From Fen-1258 sp947085815 (GTDB taxonomy: Bacteria; Bacteroidota; Ignavibacteria; Ignavibacteriales; Melioribacteraceae), in the NCBI GenBank assembly GCA_947085815.1, contig CAMTXU010000011.1, positions 1-49,877 of the forward strand: a stretch of 49,877 bases of DNA. Reading direction: 5' to 3'. Of this stretch, positions 34,281 through 43,365 are shown in pieces. How positions within the stretch are numbered: position 1 is the first letter of the stretch; each line of letters opens with the position of its first letter. A model generated the notes under the pieces. It searched no databases. It saw only the letters and a program-made list of their open reading frames with translations, and was not told where the DNA came from. The translations under genes were made by a program, and so were the position numbers.

Positions 34281-36040
34281 AAACAATCAAAGTTGGACTT
34301 GGAACTTGCGGCATCTCCGCCGGCGGTGAATTAGTATATAATAAATTGAAGGACGAGATTAATTCTAAGAACCTTGAAGTTGAACTTAACGAAACGGGGT
34401 GTATGGGAATGTGCTACGAAGAAGTGCTTGTTGAAATTGTTGATAACGGAAGCAGTTGCCTCTACTCAAATGTAACTGTGGATAAAGTTGGAAGAATTGT
34501 AAATGAACATTTGATCAATAATAATCCTGTAATTGAATGGATTATTAAAAGTAAAGATATTTCAAAAGTGGAAGATTTTCTAAAAAATCAGAAGAGAATT
34601 GTTTTAAGAAATTGCGGTGTAATTGATCCTACATCTATTGTAGATTATATGCAATATGATGGTTACAAAGCAGTTCAAACAGTTTTGAAAAATCATTCAC
34701 ACGAAGAAGTAATCGAGATGATAATTAAATCCGGATTACGCGGGCGGGGCGGCGGTGGTTTTTCAACCGGACAAAAATGGAAATTCGCTCATCAAGAAAA
34801 GAGCGATAAAAAATATCTTATTTGCAATGCAGATGAAGGAGATCCCGGCGCTTTCATGGACAGAAGCGTTTTGGAGGGAGATCCTCATTCTGTACTTGAA
34901 GGAATGATGATTGCCGCTTACGCTATCGGTGCCGATGAGGGCTACATCTATTGCCGCGCTGAATATCCTCTTGCAATTAAAAGATTACAGAACGCGCTAA
35001 AGCAGTGTGAGACGAGAGGATTTTTGGGAGATAAAATTTTCGGCTCCAACTTCAATTTCAAAGTAAAAATTAAAGAGGGCGCCGGCGCGTTTGTATGCGG
35101 AGAGGAAACTGCGTTGATGGCTTCAATTGAAGGAAAGCGTGGAGTGCCAAGATTGCGCCCTCCATTTCCCGCGCATAAAGGATTATGGGGTAAACCTACC
35201 AACATTAATAATGTTGAAACATTTGCCAACGTACCATGGATAATTAATAACGGCTGGCAAGAATACGCCGCACTTGGAACAGAAAAAAGTAAAGGAACAA
35301 AAGTGTTTGCCCTTGCCGGTAAAATTAAGAGAAGCGGCTTAGCGGAAGTACCGATGGGAATGACGATCAATGAAATTGTTTTTGATCTTGGCGGCGGAAT
35401 TAAACACGACAAAAAATTTAAAGCTGTACAAATGGGCGGACCATCCGGGGGGTGTATTCCAGCAAGCATGGGCAATCTTAAAATTGATTATGATGAGATC
35501 GTTAGAACCGGAGCTATAATGGGTTCCGGTGGAATGATAGTTCTCGATGAAACAACTTGCATGGTTGATCTTGCAAGATACTTTCTAAACTTCACTCAAA
35601 ATGAATCTTGCGGCAAATGTACTTTCTGTAGAATCGGCACAAAGAGAATGTTGGAAGTGCTGGAAAGAATAACCGATGGAAAGGGAAAAGAGGGCGATAT
35701 TGAATTACTGCAAGACCTTGCTTTCAAAATCCAGAATAGCAGTCTTTGCGGATTAGGGCAAACCGCTCCGAATCCGGTATTAACTACAATTCAATATTTC
35801 AGAGAAGAGTACGAAACTCATATTCATGATAAAAAATGTCCGGCACATAATTGCGCCGCTCTTATCGAATACACTATTCATCCGGATAATTGCAAGGGTT
35901 GCGGACTCTGTATCAAAGCATGTTCAACCAACGCAATTACCGGGATCAAAAAATCTGTTCACTATATCAATCAAGAATTATGTGTTAAATGCGGACGCTG
36001 TTTTGATGTCTGCAATTTAGATGCTGTTATAAAAAACTAA
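34277..36040 (+). CDS. NuoF/HydB-like NADH-, FMN- and Fe-S-binding subunit
   Basis: The NADH-oxidising or NAD-reducing subunit, 587 residues. In order: a thioredoxin-like domain with C11, C42 and C46 (three cysteines; the fourth ligand is not obvious), an NADH site GLRGRGGGGF at 153-162, FMN-binding NADEGDPGAF at 184-193 and GAGAFVCGEE at 268-277, an SLBB-like domain, 4Fe-4S ligands C445, C448, C451 and C491, and a C-terminal ferredoxin with two 4Fe-4S motifs (C539/542/545/549 and C569/572/575/579). The added N- and C-terminal domains are those of HydB-type bifurcating enzymes, not plain complex I NuoF. Ferredoxin would dock at the C-terminal clusters. Confidence 0.93.
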   Translation: MKTIKVGLGTCGISAGGELVYNKLKDEINSKNLEVELNETGCMGMCYEEVLVEIVDNGSSCLYSNVTVDKVGRIVNEHLINNNPVIEWIIKSKDISKVEDFLKNQKRIVLRNCGVIDPTSIVDYMQYDGYKAVQTVLKNHSHEEVIEMIIKSGLRGRGGGGFSTGQKWKFAHQEKSDKKYLICNADEGDPGAFMDRSVLEGDPHSVLEGMMIAAYAIGADEGYIYCRAEYPLAIKRLQNALKQCETRGFLGDKIFGSNFNFKVKIKEGAGAFVCGEETALMASIEGKRGVPRLRPPFPAHKGLWGKPTNINNVETFANVPWIINNGWQEYAALGTEKSKGTKVFALAGKIKRSGLAEVPMGMTINEIVFDLGGGIKHDKKFKAVQMGGPSGGCIPASMGNLKIDYDEIVRTGAIMGSGGMIVLDETTCMVDLARYFLNFTQNESCGKCTFCRIGTKRMLEVLERITDGKGKEGDIELLQDLAFKIQNSSLCGLGQTAPNPVLTTIQYFREEYETHIHDKKCPAHNCAALIEYTIHPDNCKGCGLCIKACSTNAITGIKKSVHYINQELCVKCGRCFDVCNLDAVIKN

Positions 36041-36061
36041 TTTTTCTTCTGAGGACTGGTT

Positions 36062-39000
36062 ATGGAAAAAATTAAAGTAATAATAAATGGAAAAGAAATA
36101 CTAACTGATCCGGATAAAACTATATTAGAAGCAGTTCATGAAAACAAATTAGATACTATACCAACACTTTGTCACGATAAAAGAACCGAACATTTTACCT
36201 CATGTTTTCTCTGTGTTGTTGAAGTGAACGGCTCTAACAAACTAATTCCTTCCTGTTCTACTCTTGTAAAGGAAGGAATGAAAATTTGCACAAACAATGA
36301 GAAAGTGAGAGGCTCTCGTAAAACAGCTCTCGAACTTTTATTCTCAAATCATTATGCGGATTGTATTGGTCCATGCAAAGATAATTGTCCTGCCGGTGTA
36401 GATGCTCAGGCTTACATCGCTCTAACATCAATGGGAAAATATAAAGAAGCCATCAAGCTTGTAAAAGAAAATAATCCGTTGCCGCTGTCGATCGGAAGGG
36501 TTTGTGTTAGAGATTGTGAAAATGCATGCCGAAGAAATCTTGTTGATGAACCCGTGGCGTGTAACTACTTGAAAAGATATATCGCTGATGTAGATAAAAC
36601 CGATATGTGGATTCCCGAAGTCAAACACCGGAACAACAAAAAAGTCGCTATCATTGGTGGAGGACCAGCCGGTTTAACGTGCGCTTACTATTTAACGCTC
36701 GAAGGATATACACCAATTATATTCGAAAAACTTCCGGAGCTCGGCGGAATGCTTAGATATGGTATTCCCGAATACCGTCTTCCTAAAAAAATATTGGATG
36801 AAGAGATAAATTGGATTCTCAACCTTGGTGTTTCTGCAAAGACTGGTTTAGAATTAGGAAAAGATTTTTCTGTTAATAGTCTCTTTAATGACGGATATGA
36901 TTCTATATTCATCGGAGTAGGTGCTCACAAAGCAGCCACCATGGGATTAAAAGATGAAGATGTTACAGATGGAATTTTTAAAGGTATAGATTTCTTACGT
37001 GAAGTTGAGATGGGTGAGAAACCGAAATTGCACGGAACCGTAATAATTGTAGGCGGCGGCAACACAGCTATCGATGCGGCACGCACGGCACTTAGATGCG
37101 GTGCACATACAGTGAAGATAGTTTATAGAAGAAGCATTAAAGAGATGCCGGCTAATCAAGAAGAAATTGAAGCTGCTCAACATGAAGGAATTGAAATTCT
37201 ATTTCTGACAAATCCGAAATCGATTATTTCTGAAAAGAACAAACTCAAAGGCATTGAGTGTTTGAAACAAAAACTTGAGGTTAAAAAACCGGGCGAGCGA
37301 CCTCAGCCTGTTCCAATAGAAGGATCGGAGTATATAATCGATTGCGATTTCATAATAGGTGCTATTGGGCAAAAAGTTGATACATCATTTATCGATCAAG
37401 ATAAAAATTGTGTCTTAGAAAAATGGGGAACCGTTACTATCAATCAGGCAACATTTGAAACAACAATCCCGGGTGTATTTGCAGGCGGAGATGTTGTTAC
37501 CGGACCGTTGACCGCAATTAGTTCGATTGCACAAGGGAAAAAAGCTGCTCAATCAATAATGAGTTATTTAGAGACCGGAAAAGCGAAAGTAACCGTGGAA
37601 AAATTTCTGAGCTTCAAACACAGATTTGGTGAACTCTCCGAAAGAGAATTTGCGCATATTAAAAAGCTGGCAAGAGAAAGACTTGCAGAGTTAAATGTTA
37701 CCGACAGAATTCACAACTTCGAAGAAGTCGAAATGGGAATTTCGGAAGAGCAAACTTTATCCGAATGTGCCCGCTGTCTCGAATGCGGTTGTTCGGAATA
37801 TCACGATTGCTCCTTAAGAAAATATGGAGAAGAATACGATCTGGATATTTCCGATCTGATTGGAGAGACAAAAAAATATTTAGTTGATAACCGCCACCCT
37901 TTCATTTCTTTAGATCCGAATAAATGTATTAACTGCGGTAAATGTGTTAGAACTTGCGCAGAAGTGTTAAAAGTATCGGCGTTAGGATTTGTATATCGTG
38001 GATTCAAATCGGTTGTAAAACCCTCAATGGAAAAACCGCTGCTGGAAACAAATTGCATTTCATGCGGTAATTGTATTGATGCATGTCCCACCGGAGCCAT
38101 CAGTGAAAAATTTCCGTTCAAAGTTTTGGGAACACTTCCTAAGGATAATTATGAAACGGTCTGCGGTTTCTGCTCTGTGGGATGTAAAGTGAATTACAAA
38201 AAAATAAATGATGAAATATTTTATGTATCCAATTCAACAGATCAAATTCAGGATACACACAATAGAGGTTATCTATGCATCAAGGGAAGATTTGGTCATA
38301 GGTATTTGATGGAACGTAATCGTGTGAATGCTCCAATTATCAGACGAGACGGGCTTGTGCATGAAGTGAATATTGATGAGGCAATTACCTATACTGAAAA
38401 AAAAATTAGGGAAATAATAGAAAAGTACGGTCAAAATTCTGTTGCAGTTTTTGCTTCGCCAAAACTATCAAATGAAGAGTTATATCTGCTTCAAAAATTT
38501 TCACGTGTCGGACTAAAGAATAATAATATTGGCAGTTTTTCAAATTTATTTCAGGATAAGGATCTGGAAACTCTCGACGATTCACTTGGTCTTACAATCT
38601 CAACTGCGAAAATGGATGATCTAAAAAATTCTGATCTGATTGTTGTTATCAATTCCAATCTGTCGGAAGAAAACTTAGTAATGGAATTAAAGATTAAAGA
38701 GGCACAAAAGAAAGGGGCAAAACTAATAGTCATTAATTCATCGGAAATAAAATTAACCCGTCATGCAGATTTGTGGGTAGATAGCACAAAAGGCACAAAT
38801 ACACTTCTTCTCAATGCACTGATGAAAGTATGCATTGAGAATAATTCCGTTGATCAAGGATTCATTGACTCGAACACAAAATTATTTGCGGAGTTTAAAG
38901 AAAAAGTCAATAGCTTGAATCTGGAAGAGGCAATCCACATGATTAACATTGATTACGATAAATTCCGTCAATTGGTAGAGATGGTTCATAATCCCAAGTC

Positions 39001-39820
39001 AAATGTTATATTCATTTATAACATCGATTCCACACGCGAAAAATCGAATAACGATCTTAAAGCGATAGCCAATTTCCTATTGATGACGGGAAGAGTTCAA
39101 AAGTCCCGCAATGGAATTATTTTACTAAGAGACTATTGTAACTCAACCGGTCTTATGGATATGGGTGTTACACCAAATTATTTACCCGGTTATGTTAAAT
39201 TATCCGACACAGACCAGATAGAAAAAATCAGAAACAAATGGGGTAGAAATTTAACCCCTATATTCAAGACAGTTGATATAGAGAAAAAAATGAAACGTGG
39301 TGAAATAAAAGCCGTGATGATTTTTGGTGAAGACCCTTATGCCGAGGAAAACAATAGAAAATATTTTAGCGATGTTGAATTTCTTTTAGTCAGTGATTCT
39401 TTCTACACAAATACCGTCTTCGAAGCTGATGTAGTACTGCCGGCGCTTACATATATAGAGCAAGATGGAACATATACGCGTTGCGATCACACTGTTCAAA
39501 AAGCGAACAAAATCATTAATCGTGTGAATCAGTATTCTAATTGGGAAATAATTGAAGTACTCGCTGGATGTTACTCAAAAGGATTCAATCATTCTACAAT
39601 ACATGAAATATTTGAAGAGATTAAAAATGTTAATAGGTTTTACTATGGGATTGAGATTGACAAATCGTGGATAGAAAGATTATCAGCTTCGGATTTCTCT
39701 GAGATAAAATACACTTTCTCTTTGTATGATTCAGACCTGACGACTTTTGACCCAACAAAACCGGTTATTCATTTCCCCGAAAACTATTACATTAGTAATA
39801 TAAAAATGCAGCTGGTTTAG
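36062..39820 (+). CDS. Fused NuoG-type / GltD(NfnB)-type / ferredoxin / degenerate molybdopterin-domain oxidoreductase
   Basis: A very large redox subunit, 1252 residues. In order: a plant-type 2Fe-2S domain (C37, C48, C51, C65); a GltD-type N-terminal Fe-S region (C101, C105, C109, C148, C152, C156); an FAD site GGGPAG at 199-204; an NADPH site VGGGNTAIDAA near 330 with VYRRS at 354-358 and GVFAGGD at 471-477; a Cys cluster ECARCLECGC near 568-577; two 4Fe-4S motifs (C622/625/628/632, C665/668/671/675); and a molybdopterin-family 4Fe-4S entry domain (C701, C704, C708, C739, K741) with a truncated MopB-like region to the end. No Cys or Sec lies at the Mo-ligand position and the C-terminal cofactor domain is absent, so formate dehydrogenase activity is unlikely. 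It probably exchanges electrons between NADPH, ferredoxin and the NADH module encoded upstream. Confidence 0.85.
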   Translation: MEKIKVIINGKEILTDPDKTILEAVHENKLDTIPTLCHDKRTEHFTSCFLCVVEVNGSNKLIPSCSTLVKEGMKICTNNEKVRGSRKTALELLFSNHYADCIGPCKDNCPAGVDAQAYIALTSMGKYKEAIKLVKENNPLPLSIGRVCVRDCENACRRNLVDEPVACNYLKRYIADVDKTDMWIPEVKHRNNKKVAIIGGGPAGLTCAYYLTLEGYTPIIFEKLPELGGMLRYGIPEYRLPKKILDEEINWILNLGVSAKTGLELGKDFSVNSLFNDGYDSIFIGVGAHKAATMGLKDEDVTDGIFKGIDFLREVEMGEKPKLHGTVIIVGGGNTAIDAARTALRCGAHTVKIVYRRSIKEMPANQEEIEAAQHEGIEILFLTNPKSIISEKNKLKGIECLKQKLEVKKPGERPQPVPIEGSEYIIDCDFIIGAIGQKVDTSFIDQDKNCVLEKWGTVTINQATFETTIPGVFAGGDVVTGPLTAISSIAQGKKAAQSIMSYLETGKAKVTVEKFLSFKHRFGELSEREFAHIKKLARERLAELNVTDRIHNFEEVEMGISEEQTLSECARCLECGCSEYHDCSLRKYGEEYDLDISDLIGETKKYLVDNRHPFISLDPNKCINCGKCVRTCAEVLKVSALGFVYRGFKSVVKPSMEKPLLETNCISCGNCIDACPTGAISEKFPFKVLGTLPKDNYETVCGFCSVGCKVNYKKINDEIFYVSNSTDQIQDTHNRGYLCIKGRFGHRYLMERNRVNAPIIRRDGLVHEVNIDEAITYTEKKIREIIEKYGQNSVAVFASPKLSNEELYLLQKFSRVGLKNNNIGSFSNLFQDKDLETLDDSLGLTISTAKMDDLKNSDLIVVINSNLSEENLVMELKIKEAQKKGAKLIVINSSEIKLTRHADLWVDSTKGTNTLLLNALMKVCIENNSVDQGFIDSNTKLFAEFKEKVNSLNLEEAIHMINIDYDKFRQLVEMVHNPKSNVIFIYNIDSTREKSNNDLKAIANFLLMTGRVQKSRNGIILLRDYCNSTGLMDMGVTPNYLPGYVKLSDTDQIEKIRNKWGRNLTPIFKTVDIEKKMKRGEIKAVMIFGEDPYAEENNRKYFSDVEFLLVSDSFYTNTVFEADVVLPALTYIEQDGTYTRCDHTVQKANKIINRVNQYSNWEIIEVLAGCYSKGFNHSTIHEIFEEIKNVNRFYYGIEIDKSWIERLSASDFSEIKYTFSLYDSDLTTFDPTKPVIHFPENYYISNIKMQLV

Positions 39821-39826
39821 TTTATT

Positions 39827-41701
39827 ATGATTAACACGACTAATTACAAATTGATTTATGATTTATTCGATCACATTGTAATATTTGATAGAGATGATAA
39901 TGTTGTGTTTGAGGGGCTTATACTCGAACAAATCTTAGATGGAATATCAGTCGATCCTCATATTATGCCCGCTGATAATAAAAATCTGAACGAGCAAACT
40001 AAGCTTCTCAAAGAAACAATTGATTTAGTAAAATCCAATCTAACACCGCAAACATTTAAATTATCCGGAATAGATGATGAATTCATTTTATTTCCGCTGA
40101 AGGATAATCTACTTCACATAATTCTTACCAAAAAAGAGAAGATATTTCAAATTACCAGAATTGAACACGAGCTTAAAGAGAGAGTTAAAGAATTACAGTG
40201 TCTTTATAATGTTAGCAAAGAGCTGGAAGTAACAAGATCTCTAGATGAATCTTTTGAAAAATGCTTAGAGCATGTTTGTGCTGGTTTCCAATTTCCCGAA
40301 CAAACTATTATCAATTTTGAAATTGGGAAAAAATCTTTTGGCCCAAAAGATTATCGCCCAGATGAGATAAAGATGACGCTCACTTCTGAAATATACGTTG
40401 ATGGGAAAAGATACGGCGTAATAAAAGTATTTCTGAAAGTTATGAACGGATTTCTTGAAGAAGAACAGAAGATGATAGATGAGGTTTCGAACAAATTCTC
40501 ACGTGAAATTGAAGAATCAGAGAAGACAATTAATTTAGAGAAGCAGCAAAAAATTCTTATCGCAAAGAACGAAGCATTATTAAAAATAACCGATGAGTGC
40601 AATAAAAGAAGAGAAAAACTTCGCACATTTTTCAGTGCGATAACAGACAAAATAGTAGTCATCGATCATGAATTTAATATCACAATGTCAAATAAGGATG
40701 AGATCGGCGATGCGGGTAAATGTCATAAGAAACTTTTTAATCTGGAACAACGATGTGATAAATGCCCCGCTATAAAAACATTCGAGACAGCTGAACATGT
40801 TGCATTTGAAAGGGAAGTTGGTGATAAATACTTTATGCTTCGTTCCTATCCCATTTTTGACCAAAATAAAAATGTGGAAGGTGTATTGGAAGTCTGCCAT
40901 GATATCACTATTCAAAAAAGAATGGAAGCGCAACTTCTGCAATCGTATAAACTTGCGTCTCTTGGCAAATTAGTTGCCGGTGTTGCGCATGAGATAAATA
41001 ATCCAAATACGTTCATACTGGGAAATCTAAAAATCATTCAAGAAGCATTTCAAGATATCTTTCCAATCCTAGAAGATAATTATTCGAAAAACAAAGAACT
41101 GAAAATTGCCCGCTTGAATTATGATGTGTTCAAAGAAAATATCTCTACTCTTGTTGATGATATGATAAATGGTGCGAACCGTACTAAAAAAATTGTTGGA
41201 GATCTACGCAATTTTGCCAAAAAGGATGACGGCTCATTGACAGACGAAGTTGATATCAATTATATTATTAAAAACAACCTCACATTAACTCGTAAGCATG
41301 TTAAAAAATTTGCAGAATTAGAAATTGAGCTTACCGAATATATCCCGACATTTTCCGGCAACACTAATAGGCTGGAGCAGGTAATACTCAACTTAGTTAT
41401 GAACGCTTCAGAAGCTATTGAAAATGGAAACGGACTTATAAAAATTAAAACCGGTTATGATGAAAAAAGGAACGAGGTTATTCTGGTTGTGGAAGATAAC
41501 GGTTCAGGAATGGATGAAAACACTCTGAAAAATATTTTTGATCCCTTCTTTACTACAAAACGTAATAAAGGCGGAACCGGTCTGGGGCTTTCAATTACTT
41601 ATGGAATAATAAAAGACCATAATGGAAAGATCGAAGTTGAATCTAAGATTAATCAGGGTACAAAATTTACAATCAGATTTCCCGTAAAACATAACGTATA
41701 A
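39827..41701 (+). CDS. Sensor histidine kinase (GAF, Cys-containing PAS, HisKA, HATPase)
   Basis: A cytoplasmic sensor kinase with no membrane helix, 624 residues. A PAS-like N-terminus is followed by a linker helix, a GAF-like domain at about 125-235, a coiled coil, and a PAS domain at about 265-365 with C299, C310 and C313 (KCHKKLF, then RCDKCPA). The phosphoacceptor is H388 in GVAHEINNPN, and the ATPase has N, G1 and G2 boxes (NLVMNASEAI, VEDNGSGM, GGTGLGLSI). It starts 6 bases after the redox fusion gene and ends 2 bases before the sigma-54 activator, which is its obvious partner. The soluble form suggests it senses an internal redox or metabolite signal. Confidence 0.9.
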   Translation: MINTTNYKLIYDLFDHIVIFDRDDNVVFEGLILEQILDGISVDPHIMPADNKNLNEQTKLLKETIDLVKSNLTPQTFKLSGIDDEFILFPLKDNLLHIILTKKEKIFQITRIEHELKERVKELQCLYNVSKELEVTRSLDESFEKCLEHVCAGFQFPEQTIINFEIGKKSFGPKDYRPDEIKMTLTSEIYVDGKRYGVIKVFLKVMNGFLEEEQKMIDEVSNKFSREIEESEKTINLEKQQKILIAKNEALLKITDECNKRREKLRTFFSAITDKIVVIDHEFNITMSNKDEIGDAGKCHKKLFNLEQRCDKCPAIKTFETAEHVAFEREVGDKYFMLRSYPIFDQNKNVEGVLEVCHDITIQKRMEAQLLQSYKLASLGKLVAGVAHEINNPNTFILGNLKIIQEAFQDIFPILEDNYSKNKELKIARLNYDVFKENISTLVDDMINGANRTKKIVGDLRNFAKKDDGSLTDEVDINYIIKNNLTLTRKHVKKFAELEIELTEYIPTFSGNTNRLEQVILNLVMNASEAIENGNGLIKIKTGYDEKRNEVILVVEDNGSGMDENTLKNIFDPFFTTKRNKGGTGLGLSITYGIIKDHNGKIEVESKINQGTKFTIRFPVKHNV

Positions 41702-41703
41702 AT

Positions 41704-43086
41704 ATGCCAAAGATTCTCTTAGTTGACGATAACCAAGCAGTACTTAATTTCCTCAATGTATTTCTTATGCAGTCGGGGAAATATGAAATCAAGACACTTC
41801 AAGACAGTACAAAAGCTTGCGATTTAATAACCCGCGAAAAATTCGAAGTTCTTTTGCTCGATATGGATATGCCAAATGTAACTGGCTTAGATATATTGAA
41901 ATTTATATCCGAGAACAAAATAAATATAACCACTATTGTCCTTACCGGGGTTGAAGATATTGATCTTGCTATCTCCGCGATGAAGCTTGGTACTTATGAC
42001 TATATGTTGAAACCTATAGAAGAAGAAAAACTGATAAAGACAATCGAAGCTTCTTTAGAATCAAGAAAAATTAATAAAGTAGAAATTGATTCTTTGGAAA
42101 AATTGTCATTCGAAGAGCTTACACATAAAGATGTTTTTAAGGACATTATTACCAATGACGAAAAGATGATTAAAATTTTTCTGTACGCAGAAAAATTTGC
42201 CTTAACCGATAACAGCGTTTTGATTTGGGGTGAAAGCGGATCGGGTAAAGAATTGATAGCGCAGGCAATTCATAAGATAAGTAATAGAAGAGATAAAAAA
42301 TTTGTTGCAGTCAATGCCGGTGCGTTTGCACAAGAATTGTTCTCGTCGGAATTTTTCGGACATGAGAAAGGCGCTTTTACCGGTGCTTCAAGCGAGAAAG
42401 TTGGATTTATAGAAGAAGCTAATGGCGGCACTTTATTCCTTGATGAAATTGGTGAACTATCTTTGCCTATTCAGGTTAAACTGTTGAGAGTTTTACAGGA
42501 AGAAGAGTTTTACAAATTGGGCTCCACTAAAAACATTAAAGCCGATGTAAGAATTATTGCCGCTACAAATAAAAATTTATTCGAGGAAATTAAAAACGGA
42601 AATTTTAGAAAGGATCTCTTCTTCAGATTAAACATTAACTCAATAAGCATTCCACCTTTGAGAGAACGTAAAGGCGATATAGAATTACTAGCAAACTATT
42701 TTCTTAAAAAATTTAATTTGAAATATGGAAAAAAAGTTGAAAGAATTTCTTCGCCGGTGCTGAGCTGTTTGAAATCTTATTCGTTTCCTGGAAATGTTAG
42801 GGAATTAATGAATCTAATTAACAGTGCAATTATTGTCGAATCAACCAACGAGTTGCACAAAAAATCTCTTCCGAATTATTTCTTAGGAACAAATAACGGC
42901 TATCATGAATTGGACAGAGAAATTCTTCCTCAATCATTAGAGGAAGTTGAAAAGTATCACATCAAACAAGTACTTGAGTTTACAAATCACAACAAAACAA
43001 AAGCATCAGAAATTCTCGGCATCTCTAGAGTGAATCTGATAGCAAAGATTAAAAAATATCTATTAGAGCAACCGCAACGTCATTGA
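41704..43086 (+). CDS. NtrC-family sigma-54-dependent response regulator
   Basis: 460 residues. A receiver domain has acidic pocket D8/D9 and phosphoacceptor D53 (LLLDMDMPN). The AAA+ domain has Walker A GESGSGKE at 176-183, the sigma-54 contact loop GAFTGA at 223-228 and Walker B GTLFLDEIG at 242-250. A Fis-type helix-turn-helix ends the protein (NKTKASEILGISRVNLIAKI). It is expected to activate sigma-54 promoters when phosphorylated by the kinase encoded 2 bases upstream. No -24/-12 site was recognised before 33774, so its targets may be elsewhere. Confidence 0.95.
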   Translation: MPKILLVDDNQAVLNFLNVFLMQSGKYEIKTLQDSTKACDLITREKFEVLLLDMDMPNVTGLDILKFISENKINITTIVLTGVEDIDLAISAMKLGTYDYMLKPIEEEKLIKTIEASLESRKINKVEIDSLEKLSFEELTHKDVFKDIITNDEKMIKIFLYAEKFALTDNSVLIWGESGSGKELIAQAIHKISNRRDKKFVAVNAGAFAQELFSSEFFGHEKGAFTGASSEKVGFIEEANGGTLFLDEIGELSLPIQVKLLRVLQEEEFYKLGSTKNIKADVRIIAATNKNLFEEIKNGNFRKDLFFRLNINSISIPPLRERKGDIELLANYFLKKFNLKYGKKVERISSPVLSCLKSYSFPGNVRELMNLINSAIIVESTNELHKKSLPNYFLGTNNGYHELDREILPQSLEEVEKYHIKQVLEFTNHNKTKASEILGISRVNLIAKIKKYLLEQPQRH

Positions 43087-43365
43087 ACCAAGGTGTTCAT
43101 GGTTTTATCCACGCTTGATTGGAAATATTTTAAATTGCCTCAAAAGATTTTACCCAATAAGAAATGTACCGGATTATTGTCGTAATAAAGTTTGCGTAAT
43201 CCATATTCTATCTTACAAACTGTAAAGACTGTGATGCTCGAGAAGATGTTTTAGATCTAGATGATTTTGCAGACAAAATGCATTCCCACATTGAAAAAAA
43301 ACTAATTGTTATCTATTTCCAAATTCCATATTATCATTACCGCAATAGTCCATATCGGAGGATAG

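Noticed and set aside
34948..35475. 175-residue minus-strand frame inside the NuoF-like gene
   Set aside because: It mirrors the conserved FMN/NADH coding region and is a codon-bias shadow with no ribosome binding site.
33774..36040. Reading the NuoE/NuoF-like genes as part of respiratory complex I
   Set aside because: No nuoA-D or nuoH-N genes adjoin. The NuoF-like protein has HydB-type extra N- and C-terminal domains and is followed by a GltD-type fusion.
36062..39820. Annotation of the large fusion protein as a catalytic formate dehydrogenase
   Set aside because: The Mo/W ligand position has no Cys or Sec, and the C-terminal cofactor-binding domain is missing, so only the entry Fe-S domain and part of the fold remain.
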